From: KBS-96 sp964247975
Lineage (GTDB): Bacteria; Acidobacteriota; Terriglobia; Bryobacterales; Bryobacteraceae
Assembly: GCA_964247975.1 (NCBI GenBank)
Contig: CAXTWH010000022.1
Location: 1 to 64,000 of the forward strand
Direction of reading: 5' to 3'
Length of the DNA stretch: 64,000 nucleotides
Shown here: in pieces, positions 7,438-16,361 of the stretch
Numbering within the stretch: the first letter of the stretch is position 1
Layout: each line of letters starts with the position of its first letter
Position numbers and translations under genes: made by a program
The notes under the pieces: model-generated
Told to the model about the DNA's origin: nothing
Databases searched by the model: none
What the model saw: only the letters and a program-made list of their open reading frames with translations

Positions 7438-9813
7438 TCAGCTTTCGCGCTTGCTTTTCTTTTTGCTGCGGTTCTGCTTGTTTCCGCTTGCTTCGACCAG
7501 AGCAAAATTCAGTTTACGCTCAATCGGGTCGGCCCGGTCCAGCCGCACTCGCACTGCGTCCCCAATCGAAAAAGTACGGCGCGAATGGGTACCGATGATC
7601 TGCCGGGTTGTTTCGTGGAAGTGGAATCGCTCGCCAGGCAAGGTTTCGAGCGGCACTAAACCCTCCACGAAAAGCTCTGTTAACTCAACAAAGAAACCAA
7701 ACTTCGTAGTGCTGATGATCAGCGCGTCAAATTCTTCCCCGACGCGGCTTTCCATGAACCGCACTTTTTTCCACTCAATCAACTCGCGCTCGGCTTCCGC
7801 GGCGCGGCGCTCCGTAAAGGAACAATCGTCGCCCAACTGATGCAGCTCGGTATCGGGTAGTAAAGGCTTCTGATCGAATAAGTACTGGGTCAGAATGCGA
7901 TGCACAATCAGATCCGGGTAACGGCGAATGGGCGATGTGAAATGAGTATAAGATTTTGCGGCCAACGCGAAATGGCCTCGATTCTCATTGCTATAACGGG
8001 CCTGTTTCAAAGATCGCAACATCAGATAATTCACGATGCGCTCTTCCGGCGTGCCTGCCACTTTCGCGATCAGCCGCTGGTAGTTGCGCGAGGAAATTTC
8101 CAGCTCTTCCCGCGGCAGCGTCACGGGTCTGCTTACTTTCCGGCCATCGCGCCTTCGCTCAATCACCGGAAATCGTTTTACCGGAATGGCGCCCACGCCT
8201 AGCGAATAGCCGAAGTGCGCCGCAATCTCTTCAAAATTCATCACTCGCTTGGCATCCGGCTGTTCGTGAATCCGGTAAATACTTGGAATTCCGGCTTGTT
8301 CCAGGTGTCCTGCTACCGCTTCATTGGCGGCCAGCATGAATTCCTCAATAATTCGATTCGCGATGTTGCGTTCGGCGCGGATTACTCCGGTCATCTGCCC
8401 TTCCATGTCGAGCACGACGTTTGTTTCCGGCATGTCGAAATCAATGGAACCGCGTTTGGTGCGATGGCGATTCAGGATCAGCGCCAGTTCGCGCATGGTT
8501 TCAAAGCGGTTCACCAACGCGCTGTACCGTTCGCGCAGCGCAGCATCACCTTCGAGCACGCGGAACACGTTTGTGTAGGTCATGCGCTCGAACGAGCGAA
8601 TCACGCCCCGGCAAAACTCCTGCGCCACAATCGTTCCCTGATGGTTGATTTCCAGCAGAACCGAAAGCACCAATCGATCCTCATGCGGGCGCAGCGAGCA
8701 GATATCGGTGGAAAGCTCAACCGGCAGCATCGGCACCGCGCGGTCAGGAAAATACACGCTGGTGCCGCGAAACTGCGCTTCCACATCAATCGGGGTGCCG
8801 GGCCGAACATAATGGCTGACGTCAGCAATATGCACCTGCAAAGCGAAGTTCCCGTTAGGCAGATGCTCTACCCACACTGCATCATCAAAGTCCCTGGCGG
8901 TTTCGCCATCAATCGTCACAATATCTAAAGCGCGAAAATCCCGCCTTTGCGCGGTTTCTTCCGGCTCAATCTGATGTGGAATCGCCTGCGCCTGCGCAAT
9001 CACTTCCCGGGGAAACTCATGTGGCAGGTGATGCTTGCGAATTACGATTTCCACATCAATGCCGAAGTCATCGGGATGGCCTAGCACTTCAATCACTCTG
9101 CCTATCGCCGCTTCGCCGCTTTCCGGAAACTCCAGAATCTCGACGTTTACAATCATCCCGTCGAGATCCGCTACGGTTTTTACATCACGGAGCGTAACGC
9201 CGACCCGATCCGTTGAAAATTGGTGTTCCGGTATTTCCAGCCCTTCTGGAATCTCAATCCACTGCGAGATGCGATCATCGGTGGGAATCACGAAGAAACC
9301 GCGTTTCTTCACCGTGAACTCGCCCACAACAGTTAAGTGCGCGCGCTTTAAAATGCGGACCACTTCGCCTTCTGCCCGGCGATCCCGGTCCAGGCGCGTG
9401 ACATGCGCCAACACTCGGTCGCCGTGCATGGTTTTTTCCGCTTCTTCAGGCGGCAGAAAAATATCACCGGCAAAGGCGCCGCTATCTTTTTCCGGCATCA
9501 CAAAGCCGTAGCCGTCGCGGTGAATGGATACTTTACCGGTGACGTATTCCGGATTTTCCGCAACCGCAATAAAATGCCCGGAGCGTAGTTCCACCAGTTC
9601 GCCGCGCGCCGTCAACCGATCCAGCACGGCATCCAGTTGCGGACGTTCTTCTCCGGTAGCGCGGAATTCCTTCACCAGTTGTTTATAGGTGCCGCGTCCA
9701 TGCGGCAGCTTGCGCACATGCGAAAGCAAGGAAGAATCGCTGATAACCCGAGGCACAAGCTGATTATAGACAGATTGTAAAGAGGGTGAAACTAAACATG
9801 AACTTCCAATCAC
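7438..9813 (-). CDS. rnr: Ribonuclease R
   Basis: This 791-residue protein has the RNase II/R order. A winged-helix N-terminus (about 25-85) leads into two cold-shock OB domains, then the RNB catalytic domain with the acidic cluster in IDGETARDFDDAV, an S1 domain near 690-770, and a Lys-rich tail (NKQNRSKKKSKRES). RNase R is a processive 3'-5' exonuclease that degrades structured RNA, including rRNA and tmRNA-tagged messages. Translation starts at GTG 9813, since no internal ATG fits the N-terminal domain. The gene is divergent from the padR gene. Confidence 0.95.
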   Translation of the reverse strand: MIGSSCLVSPSLQSVYNQLVPRVISDSSLLSHVRKLPHGRGTYKQLVKEFRATGEERPQLDAVLDRLTARGELVELRSGHFIAVAENPEYVTGKVSIHRDGYGFVMPEKDSGAFAGDIFLPPEEAEKTMHGDRVLAHVTRLDRDRRAEGEVVRILKRAHLTVVGEFTVKKRGFFVIPTDDRISQWIEIPEGLEIPEHQFSTDRVGVTLRDVKTVADLDGMIVNVEILEFPESGEAAIGRVIEVLGHPDDFGIDVEIVIRKHHLPHEFPREVIAQAQAIPHQIEPEETAQRRDFRALDIVTIDGETARDFDDAVWVEHLPNGNFALQVHIADVSHYVRPGTPIDVEAQFRGTSVYFPDRAVPMLPVELSTDICSLRPHEDRLVLSVLLEINHQGTIVAQEFCRGVIRSFERMTYTNVFRVLEGDAALRERYSALVNRFETMRELALILNRHRTKRGSIDFDMPETNVVLDMEGQMTGVIRAERNIANRIIEEFMLAANEAVAGHLEQAGIPSIYRIHEQPDAKRVMNFEEIAAHFGYSLGVGAIPVKRFPVIERRRDGRKVSRPVTLPREELEISSRNYQRLIAKVAGTPEERIVNYLMLRSLKQARYSNENRGHFALAAKSYTHFTSPIRRYPDLIVHRILTQYLFDQKPLLPDTELHQLGDDCSFTERRAAEAERELIEWKKVRFMESRVGEEFDALIISTTKFGFFVELTELFVEGLVPLETLPGERFHFHETTRQIIGTHSRRTFSIGDAVRVRLDRADPIERKLNFALVEASGNKQNRSKKKSKRES

Positions 9814-9847
9814 CTGTTAACATTCAATAAGAATGGTGTCATACTCC

Positions 9848-9862
9848 TGTTGACACTCAACA
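9848..9862. promoter_or_regulatory. Candidate PadR operator
   Basis: A perfect inverted repeat, TGTTGA-CAC-TCAACA, lies immediately before the padR start codon at 9870. PadR repressors bind inverted repeats of this general size near their own promoters. The position suggests autoregulation of padR and the ADOP permease, possibly also affecting divergent rnr. This assignment is inferred from position and symmetry only. Confidence 0.4.
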
Positions 9863-9869
9863 GAAGCTT

Positions 9870-10208
9870 ATGTCCACCGGCAAGTCCGATATTCTTCAGG
9901 GCACGCTCGATCTCATCGTGCTTAAAACGTTAGAAACACTGGGTCCAACTCACGGCTATGGTTTGGCGGTTCGCATTCAGCAGGTTTCAGAGAATATCCT
10001 GCAGTTGAATCAGGGCACGCTCTACCCTGCGCTTCTGCGTTTGGAACAAAAGAACTGGATTACGTCAGAATGGGGCGAATCCGAAAACAAGCGCCGCGCG
10101 CGCTTTTATTCATTGACCAGAAACGGCAAAAAACAATTGCGGGAAGAAACGGCAAATTGGGAACGTTTTGCCGGCGTAATGCAGCGTGTGCTGAAACCGG
10201 CGGAGTAA
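9870..10208 (+). CDS. PadR family transcriptional regulator
   Basis: This 112-residue winged-helix repressor starts with the typical ILQGTLDLIVLKTL and has GHGYGLAVRI-like and LNQGTLYPALLRLEQ segments (HTH and wing), followed by a short C-terminal helix. The length is typical of the short PadR class found beside ADOP permeases in Acidobacteriota. Only 3 nt separate its stop codon from the start of the ADOP gene, so the two form an operon. It probably represses this operon through the palindrome just upstream. Confidence 0.93.
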   Translation: MSTGKSDILQGTLDLIVLKTLETLGPTHGYGLAVRIQQVSENILQLNQGTLYPALLRLEQKNWITSEWGESENKRRARFYSLTRNGKKQLREETANWERFAGVMQRVLKPAE

Positions 10209-10211
10209 ACA

Positions 10212-12836
10212 ATGTTTTATTCATTTTTATCGCGTTTGTTGGCTACGCTCCGGCCCGGGAAAAGCGAGCGCCGCTTGCATGAAGAATTCGAAGAACACCT
10301 GCATGAATTAGCAGCCCGGCAGTTGGAACAGGGACTCAGGCCGGATGAGGCACAATACGCGGCACGCCGGGAGTTGGGACCAGTTGAACCGGCCAAAGAA
10401 CAATATCGTGACCAGGTTCGCTTTCGAAGCATTGAAAACATCAAGCGCGACCTCCGCTTTGCGCTTCGGCAATGCCGCAAAAATCCGGGCTTTACGGCAA
10501 CAGCAGTGCTTTCGCTCGCGCTCGGGATCGGCGCAAATGCCGCTTTATTCTCGTTTGTGAATGCTATTTTGCTGAAACAACTGCCGGTGCCGCAGGCAAT
10601 GCAACTGGCAGTACTGAAGAATGCGGGCAAACCGCTCGTTCTGAGCTATCACCAACTGAATGAATTAGCTCGGCAGTCAACGGAAACCGACGGCTTACTG
10701 GGAACCCACCCGCTCGATGTCAGCATCATGTTTGGAGATCATCCGCAGTGGATCTCCGCCGAGCTTGTAACGGGCGAATACTTTCATACTCTACAAATCA
10801 AACCGGAGCGCGGACAACTACTGACACAGCGCGACCTTGATAATGCTGAAGGCAATCCGACCTGCGTAATCAGTTACAGGTTATGGAAAACTCAGTTCCG
10901 TGGTGCTGAGGATGTGATTGGACGCACTCTCCTTTTGAATACACGTCCGTACAAGATTATCGGAATCAGCGAGCGTGGGTTTACCGGTTCGGACTTGCAG
11001 CGACCGGCAGATTTGCAGATTCCCGCCACGCGCCTGATCGACTACATGCCGGCTTTCATCGGCATTCCCCACTTTGATTGGAAATCGCGGCTTTCCCTTT
11101 TTTCCGCAATGGCGCGACTGAAGCCAAACGCAACGGCGGCTGGCGCGGCGGCACAACTAACTCAACTGAACCGCGCGTATTTCAAATCCACGAAACTGAA
11201 CAATCACGCCACGGATGTTCAATTAACCGATGGCAGCGCGGGACTGCAATCTGCTTCAAATCTCGCAAAACCGGCATCCATTTTGCTGGCAGTGTCATTC
11301 ATTGTCCTGCTCATTGCGTGCGCGAACCTTGCGACGCTGCTCCTTTCGCGCACATCGGCGCGATCTTCTGAATTTGCGCTACGACTCGCAATCGGCGGCT
11401 CGCGAAAGCGCATTCTGGCGCAGGTGCTGGTGGAAAGTGCGCTGCTTGCGGTATTCGGCACCGCAGCCGGCATTGCAGTTGCCTATGCGATCAAGCAGAT
11501 TCTGCTTTCATTCTTAAATCGCACTATTCCTCCCCTCCGCCACTTGCATATTGCGCTTGATGGAACTGTTCTGATGTTCGTTGCGGCCTCATCCGCAATT
11601 TGCGTACTGGTGTTTGGAGCAGCGCCAGCTCTCCAAGCCGCCCGGACCTCAGCCCTCGGCTCCTCTACAGGAAACACCCGCGCCGGAGTAACTCTACGTA
11701 AGGTTTTCGTCGTCGCGCAAATCGCGCTTTCGTTTATTGTTGTGCTTTCAGCAGGGTTACTGGCTGAAACGCTGCGCAACCTGAAAACAGCAAACCTTGG
11801 TTTTCGCCCTGACGAGGTAGCTGCCATCGACATCAGGCCCGCTACCGGCGGCTACACCGGAATTCAAGCTGACCAGTTCTACACGCGGGTTGTTGATCGT
11901 GTTCGCATTCTACCGGGCGTGAAAGCCGCCGCTACTGCATTCGGGATCAACCTCGCAGGCAGTTTCAAGATGAAGCTCGACCCGCTGCCGCCAACTGGAA
12001 CAGCATACGAGGTAAACGTTTTCGGCGTCAATCCCGGCTACTTCGATGTTTTCGGAGCACGCGTTTTAGCTGGCCGCGATTTTAGCGCCAATGACACTGC
12101 CGGCAAGCCGCAAGTCTACACCATCAGCGAGCATCTGGCTAAAACATACTTCCACGGTGAAAATCCGATCGGTCGCTATCTCCAGCACGACGGCCAGCGA
12201 CTACCCATAATCGGGATCGTATCTGACGTTCACGACCAAGGACCGCGCGAAACGAACATCGACACTGTTTATCAGGATGCCGGACAGTTACTAGCATCGA
12301 GCTTGACGGTGTTTGCGCGCTGCGATGGTCCCTGTGCGCCGCTGTTACCCACTTTGAGAATAGCTGTTCAGAATGTGGACCCAAAAACTCCCATTCTTTC
12401 GATACGAACGTTGCGGACTGAAATTGAGGGCGCATTTTCTTCCCAAGAAGTGCTCGGGTTTCTTTCCACCTTATTTGCCGCGCTGGCCATGCTGCTCGTC
12501 GCTGCGGGCATCTACGGCATTCTTTCCTATGCGCTAACGCGGCGTACCCGTGAGATGGGAATCCGAATCGCATTAGGAGCTACGGCGAAAGATATAGCCA
12601 TATTATTCGTAGCGGAAACGGCTTTCATGATCGCAATTGGCACGCTCATCGGTGTGCCGGCCGCGATGGCTGCCGTCACGCTGCTTCAATCTCAACTGTT
12701 CGGCGTCGAGCCGCACGATGGGAGAACCTTGGCCGGGTGCTTCGCGTGTATAGCAATCACCATTGTTCTGGCGTCGCTTGCGCCCATCAGTCGCGCGTTG
12801 CGCATTGCACCGCAACAGGCGTTGAGAGTTGAGTAG
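10212..12836 (+). CDS. ADOP-type ABC transporter permease (MacB/FtsX-like)
   Basis: This 874-residue protein matches the acidobacterial duplicated orphan permease form. An N-terminal soluble helical region of about 75 residues (RLHEEFEEHLHELAARQLEQ-like) is followed by a first transmembrane helix, a MacB-type periplasmic core and a three-TM FtsX block (about 350-480). A second periplasmic core and a second FtsX block follow at about 755-860. It ends in the usual RIAPQQALRVE. No ATPase gene is adjacent, as is normal for ADOP genes. Function is inferred to be mechanotransmission or export at the membrane, with PadR control. Confidence 0.92.
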   Translation: MFYSFLSRLLATLRPGKSERRLHEEFEEHLHELAARQLEQGLRPDEAQYAARRELGPVEPAKEQYRDQVRFRSIENIKRDLRFALRQCRKNPGFTATAVLSLALGIGANAALFSFVNAILLKQLPVPQAMQLAVLKNAGKPLVLSYHQLNELARQSTETDGLLGTHPLDVSIMFGDHPQWISAELVTGEYFHTLQIKPERGQLLTQRDLDNAEGNPTCVISYRLWKTQFRGAEDVIGRTLLLNTRPYKIIGISERGFTGSDLQRPADLQIPATRLIDYMPAFIGIPHFDWKSRLSLFSAMARLKPNATAAGAAAQLTQLNRAYFKSTKLNNHATDVQLTDGSAGLQSASNLAKPASILLAVSFIVLLIACANLATLLLSRTSARSSEFALRLAIGGSRKRILAQVLVESALLAVFGTAAGIAVAYAIKQILLSFLNRTIPPLRHLHIALDGTVLMFVAASSAICVLVFGAAPALQAARTSALGSSTGNTRAGVTLRKVFVVAQIALSFIVVLSAGLLAETLRNLKTANLGFRPDEVAAIDIRPATGGYTGIQADQFYTRVVDRVRILPGVKAAATAFGINLAGSFKMKLDPLPPTGTAYEVNVFGVNPGYFDVFGARVLAGRDFSANDTAGKPQVYTISEHLAKTYFHGENPIGRYLQHDGQRLPIIGIVSDVHDQGPRETNIDTVYQDAGQLLASSLTVFARCDGPCAPLLPTLRIAVQNVDPKTPILSIRTLRTEIEGAFSSQEVLGFLSTLFAALAMLLVAAGIYGILSYALTRRTREMGIRIALGATAKDIAILFVAETAFMIAIGTLIGVPAAMAAVTLLQSQLFGVEPHDGRTLAGCFACIAITIVLASLAPISRALRIAPQQALRVE

Positions 12837-12883
12837 GCATCTTGCCGTATCCGGAAACGACTCATCATCGACAATAGAAAACA

Positions 12884-13366
12884 ATGGATTTGAAAGTCAT
12901 TCCGCTCAAAGTGCCGTCGGAAACCAATATTATCTTCGGCCAAAGCCACTTCATCAAAACCGTGGAAGACATCTACGAAGCCATCGTGAACACATCGCCG
13001 CAGATCCGGTTTGGTGTCGCGTTCAATGAAGCTTCCGGCGCTTGCCTTACCCGCTTTGACGGCAACGAGGAGGATCTCATTCACAGCGCCGTTGCCAACC
13101 TGCAGGAAGTGGCAGCCGGTCATGTGTTTCTCGTCATGATGAAGAATGGATTTCCCATTAACGTGTTAGGCCGCATCCAGCAAGTACCGGAAGTCGTTGG
13201 AATCTACTGCGCCACAGCGAATCCGGTGCAGGTGATTGTGGCGGAAACCGAGCAGGGTCGTGGCGTGCTGGGCGTCATTGACGGCTTCCCGCCTAAAGGC
13301 ATTGAAACAGAAGCCCACGTTCAAGAGCGCATTGCTTTGCTGCGAAAATTCGGCTATAAACGGTAG
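12884..13366 (+). CDS. Adenosine-specific kinase (PF04008 family)
   Basis: The 160-residue product is a full-length match to the small adenosine-specific kinase family. It is seen in the N-terminal segment ending in NIIFGQSHFIKTVEDIYEAI, the RFGVAFNEASG segment and the C-terminal GVLGVIDGFPPKGIE. This fold was first described from archaeal proteins that bind adenosine or AMP. Its physiological role in bacteria is uncertain. It lies 47 nt after the ADOP gene and just before tRNA-Arg, and appears to be a single gene. Confidence 0.9.
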   Translation: MDLKVIPLKVPSETNIIFGQSHFIKTVEDIYEAIVNTSPQIRFGVAFNEASGACLTRFDGNEEDLIHSAVANLQEVAAGHVFLVMMKNGFPINVLGRIQQVPEVVGIYCATANPVQVIVAETEQGRGVLGVIDGFPPKGIETEAHVQERIALLRKFGYKR

Positions 13367-13414
13367 CAGACTTAATTTTCTGTCAGTGCTGCACCTTGCT
13401 ATACTGTTCTTTGC

Positions 13415-13491
13415 GCGCCCGTAGCTCAGTTGGATAGAGCGTCTGGCTACGAACCAGAAGGTCGCATGTTCGAATCATGCCGGGCGCACCA
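13415..13491 (+). tRNA. tRNA-Arg (anticodon ACG)
   Basis: A 77-nt cloverleaf is readable. The acceptor arm pairs GCGCCCG with CGGGCGC, the D-arm is GTAGCTCAGTTGGATAGAGC, the anticodon stem TCTGG/CCAGA encloses the loop CTACGAA (anticodon ACG at 13449-13451), and the T-arm contains GTTCGAATC. The discriminator A at 13488 is followed by an encoded CCA at 13489-13491. It decodes CGU, and after A34 deamination to inosine also CGC and CGA. A T-rich stretch follows. Confidence 0.97.
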
Positions 13492-13649
13492 TTTTTTCCT
13501 CCCCCGTTGTAATGTGATCGATTGCCGAATAGTTCGTTTTCAGTTGGCGGACGATAATTTGTTTGTGGTACTTACTTTCTTGGGTTATAGGCAGTTCGCT
13601 TTACAAATTTTTCTTTAACAAGTCAACCTAGTTTTGATTTGCAAATGCA

Positions 13650-14198
13650 ATGATAGTACTAAGAACGCATTTGTTGCTCAGGCGCCGTTGTACCAGAAAA
13701 GAGAAGTCGGTGGCCGAACGAAAACAGCTTTATTCCGTGGTAATTGCCTTTGACGCGCTTGGCATTCTCGCCAGCAGTATAACAGCTTACGATACTGTGC
13801 ATATTGCGCCGCGCGAAATTTATCTAACGGGCGGAAGAAATGGAGATTACATCCAGATTCCGGAATGCTCCCGAGAAGAGGATTTGCTGGCCAACCACAT
13901 CGAAATTGTATTTCCCAATCAGGGTCAAGCCTTGTTTTGGGCGAATCCGGCTTTGTCCATAATCGAAACCACAAGTGTTTTGTTTAATGCCGATGTGCAA
14001 CCGCCGATTTGCGATCGCGAAATCTTAAAACGCTCTTACCAAAAACGCCAGATCGCTTCGAATTCAGAAGCACAGAAACTGGGTGTTCGCGTGTCAATGC
14101 TGCCGAATGGTGAGTTCGACCTGAGCTTCAGCGAGTTCAACATAACCAGCCCAACAAATTCCTGGCAGCCTGCCATAGCTACCGCCCAGAAAGCTTGA
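13650..14198 (+). CDS. Hypothetical protein downstream of tRNA-Arg
   Basis: This ORF of up to 182 residues is not recognised. GTG 13710 is an alternative start, giving a protein of about 162 residues (VAERKQLYSVVIAFDALGIL). There is no signal peptide. The composition is that of a soluble protein with predicted beta strands, for example VHIAPREIYLTGG and HIEIVFPNQGQALFW. It has no coding neighbour within 150 nt upstream except the tRNA. It could be a lineage-specific protein, and nothing indicates a function. Confidence 0.5.
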   Translation: MIVLRTHLLLRRRCTRKEKSVAERKQLYSVVIAFDALGILASSITAYDTVHIAPREIYLTGGRNGDYIQIPECSREEDLLANHIEIVFPNQGQALFWANPALSIIETTSVLFNADVQPPICDREILKRSYQKRQIASNSEAQKLGVRVSMLPNGEFDLSFSEFNITSPTNSWQPAIATAQKA

Positions 14199-14397
14199 TG
14201 TTTTCTTAGATTCCGCCAACAAGAATTCCTGTAATCAAGTTCGATACACTTTCATCAATAGAGCAAGCGTTTGTTTAGGCCCCAAGGGGGCATCGCAGTT
14301 GTTAGTACACTTTTCTCCCCCGATTACCTTCTTGCTCTCACAAAAAGAGAGCTGGAACCATTGCAGCGTGAAATAAACGTTGCAGAACGGCAGAATT

Positions 14398-15096
14398 ATG
14401 GTAAAAACAATGCTGTGGGATTGGGCTGTACGTGTTTCTCAATGGTGTTTACCGAAACTAGGGTGCTCAACCGGACCCAAAGAACGTAGCGCATTTCACT
14501 TAAATAACTTCGGCTCACAAAAACTGAAAAAAAGTCTCGCCAAGAGAACAAAAGGCGAATATACTGTTTTTGTGAATCAATCTTCCTGTATCTTCCCGCA
14601 GAAATGGCCCAAGTTTGGATTTCGCGTTCGCATCAGGATCACAGTGCCGTATTCGGTTCTGGCTGCGCTACGCTGCATTTCTTCGTTAAAAATGCAGGCT
14701 GAAGAGCAGGTTCACATACCTTCAAAATCGGCGCTGGCCAGAGAAGAGCAGCCAGGCTGCGGCTTTAAACACGCAGTGGAACAACATTTAGAAACGCAGT
14801 TTGCGCCTCGGTTCATCCAAACGGCATTATGGCCGGAGTTTGCAACGGAACCGACAGTAACCACTAAGCCGCAAGCGACGGCCACTCTCCGCAAACCGAA
14901 TCTGCGAAAGATAAACTTGAATGATTTTAGCTTTGTTCAAGACGAAAGCCTGTCTCAAAATCTCTGGCGACGTTTGCGGCACCGGATTGGCACCTGTGAT
15001 TCTACCTGTCAGCGCTGCAAGCACAAGTGGGCGGTAATCGAATTAACCCCGCGCACCGGCGGAAAGCGTGTCCGGGCGTTTCGCGCTTACGCTTAG
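14398..15096 (+). CDS. Hypothetical protein with a C-terminal Cys cluster
   Basis: This ORF is about 232 residues from ATG 14398, or 238 from ATG 14380. It is not recognised. It is strongly basic (many Arg and Lys). The C-terminus has a Cys cluster of the form C-x3-C-x2-C (CDSTCQRC, followed by KHKW) that could bind a metal. It follows another unrecognised ORF, and its stop is 5 nt from the convergent oxidoreductase gene. Random open frames of this size occur here, so its reality as a gene is uncertain. Confidence 0.4.
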   Translation: MVKTMLWDWAVRVSQWCLPKLGCSTGPKERSAFHLNNFGSQKLKKSLAKRTKGEYTVFVNQSSCIFPQKWPKFGFRVRIRITVPYSVLAALRCISSLKMQAEEQVHIPSKSALAREEQPGCGFKHAVEQHLETQFAPRFIQTALWPEFATEPTVTTKPQATATLRKPNLRKINLNDFSFVQDESLSQNLWRRLRHRIGTCDSTCQRCKHKWAVIELTPRTGGKRVRAFRAYA

Positions 15097-15100
15097 CGCT

Positions 15101-16306
15101 TCAAACAATTTCTTCGCGCTCAAAATTCCAATAAACCGTTCTGCGCTGGTGATAACTTTCAACCGCCATCCGACAGGCAATTGAAACACGATAGCCCAAC
15201 TCAAACGGACAGTTTGTTTCTTTACCGGAGCGAACGCAGTCAAGAAAGTTCTGCATGTGCGCTCGCGGAGGAGTAACAGTGCTTCCAAGAATTATTTCGC
15301 CCTGCGGACGATTTACTTTTTCCGGAGTGTAGCGGATTTGCACGTTTTTTGAAATAGTGCCGTCGGTGCCTAAGACATTTTCCGTCATGCCGGGACTGCC
15401 ATTGCCAAAACCTGATGTCCAGTGAAAAAGCAGATTCTCCGGCTGCTCCATTGTGACCGTTACCGTGTCCGGCACTTCGCGTCCATCGTTCCATAGATAC
15501 AAGCCGCCTGTCATTGTCACTGCGTGCGGGATGTGCAAACCAAGCACCTTATACCAGAAAGCTGCTTGATGGCACATGTTCTCGGAAACGTTGCCGCCCG
15601 AGTAATCCCAGAAAAAACGCCAATTCCGGTAGCGCACCGGATCGAACTCCACTGCCGGAGCATCGCCCAGAAACTTGCTCCACAATATATTTTCCGGTGT
15701 CATGTCCGGATACACAGGACGCGCCCACTGCGGTTTTCCGCGCGGCGTGTTGCGGTACATGGTCGCTTCAATCGCGGTAATCTGCCCCACTTTGCCGTCC
15801 GCCAGAAACTGCAAGGCATCTTGCGCCTGTCCGAAGGAACAACTCTGGTGGCCGATTTGTACGGTCTGCTTGCCTTTTATTGGCAGGTAAACGGAACGCA
15901 TACGTTTGGCCTGTTCCACAGTGAAGGCCATTATTTTTTCCTGGTACACATGCTTTCCAGCCTTAATCGCATCCACGAAATGAATGCAATGCAGGTGCGG
16001 CGGCGTGGCGATCAACACGGCATCAACGCTCGATTCATCAAGCATCTGCCGATGATCTAAAAACGTCTTTACGCCAGCAAACTCCGTCCGGGCGCGCTCC
16101 AGTTGCGCGGTATAAATATCGGAAACCGCTATAACTTGCGTGTCCGCACAGGCTGCCGCTTCACGGGCCAGAATGCTTCCACGGTCGCCATAGCCGATCA
16201 CAGCCACACGAATCCGGTCGTTCGCCCCCAGAACATTACGGGGAACCGTAGCGAGGCTGCCGAGGCTAGTAGCGACTTGACTTAGAAATTTGCGGCGGGA
16301 ACTCAT
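15101..16306 (-). CDS. Tat-exported Gfo/Idh/MocA family oxidoreductase
   Basis: From ATG 16306 this is a 401-residue protein that begins with a twin-arginine signal (MSSRRKFLSQ followed by a hydrophobic stretch). It continues with a Rossmann NAD(P) domain (RVAVIGYGDRG) and the Gfo/Idh/MocA middle motif KAGKHVYQEKIM, where Lys replaces the usual Pro of EKP. These secreted enzymes oxidise or epimerise sugars and inositols. The ORF stays open 33 codons upstream to 16405, but that part overlaps the CDF gene and lacks export features. The start at 16306 is chosen because it puts the Tat motif at the N-terminus. Confidence 0.88.
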   Translation of the reverse strand: MSSRRKFLSQVATSLGSLATVPRNVLGANDRIRVAVIGYGDRGSILAREAAACADTQVIAVSDIYTAQLERARTEFAGVKTFLDHRQMLDESSVDAVLIATPPHLHCIHFVDAIKAGKHVYQEKIMAFTVEQAKRMRSVYLPIKGKQTVQIGHQSCSFGQAQDALQFLADGKVGQITAIEATMYRNTPRGKPQWARPVYPDMTPENILWSKFLGDAPAVEFDPVRYRNWRFFWDYSGGNVSENMCHQAAFWYKVLGLHIPHAVTMTGGLYLWNDGREVPDTVTVTMEQPENLLFHWTSGFGNGSPGMTENVLGTDGTISKNVQIRYTPEKVNRPQGEIILGSTVTPPRAHMQNFLDCVRSGKETNCPFELGYRVSIACRMAVESYHQRRTVYWNFEREEIV

Positions 16307-16361
16307 GAGTGGGAAGAACTCAGTTACCGGCAGTGTAGCATCAGATAAAACAATCCCTTCA

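Noticed and set aside
8215..8928. 237-codon antisense frame in rnr
   Set aside because: It is completely covered by the RNB catalytic domain of RNase R on the other strand.
13415..15100. tRNA-borne integrative element with att sites
   Set aside because: No repeat of the tRNA 3' end and no integrase gene could be found up to the oxidoreductase gene.
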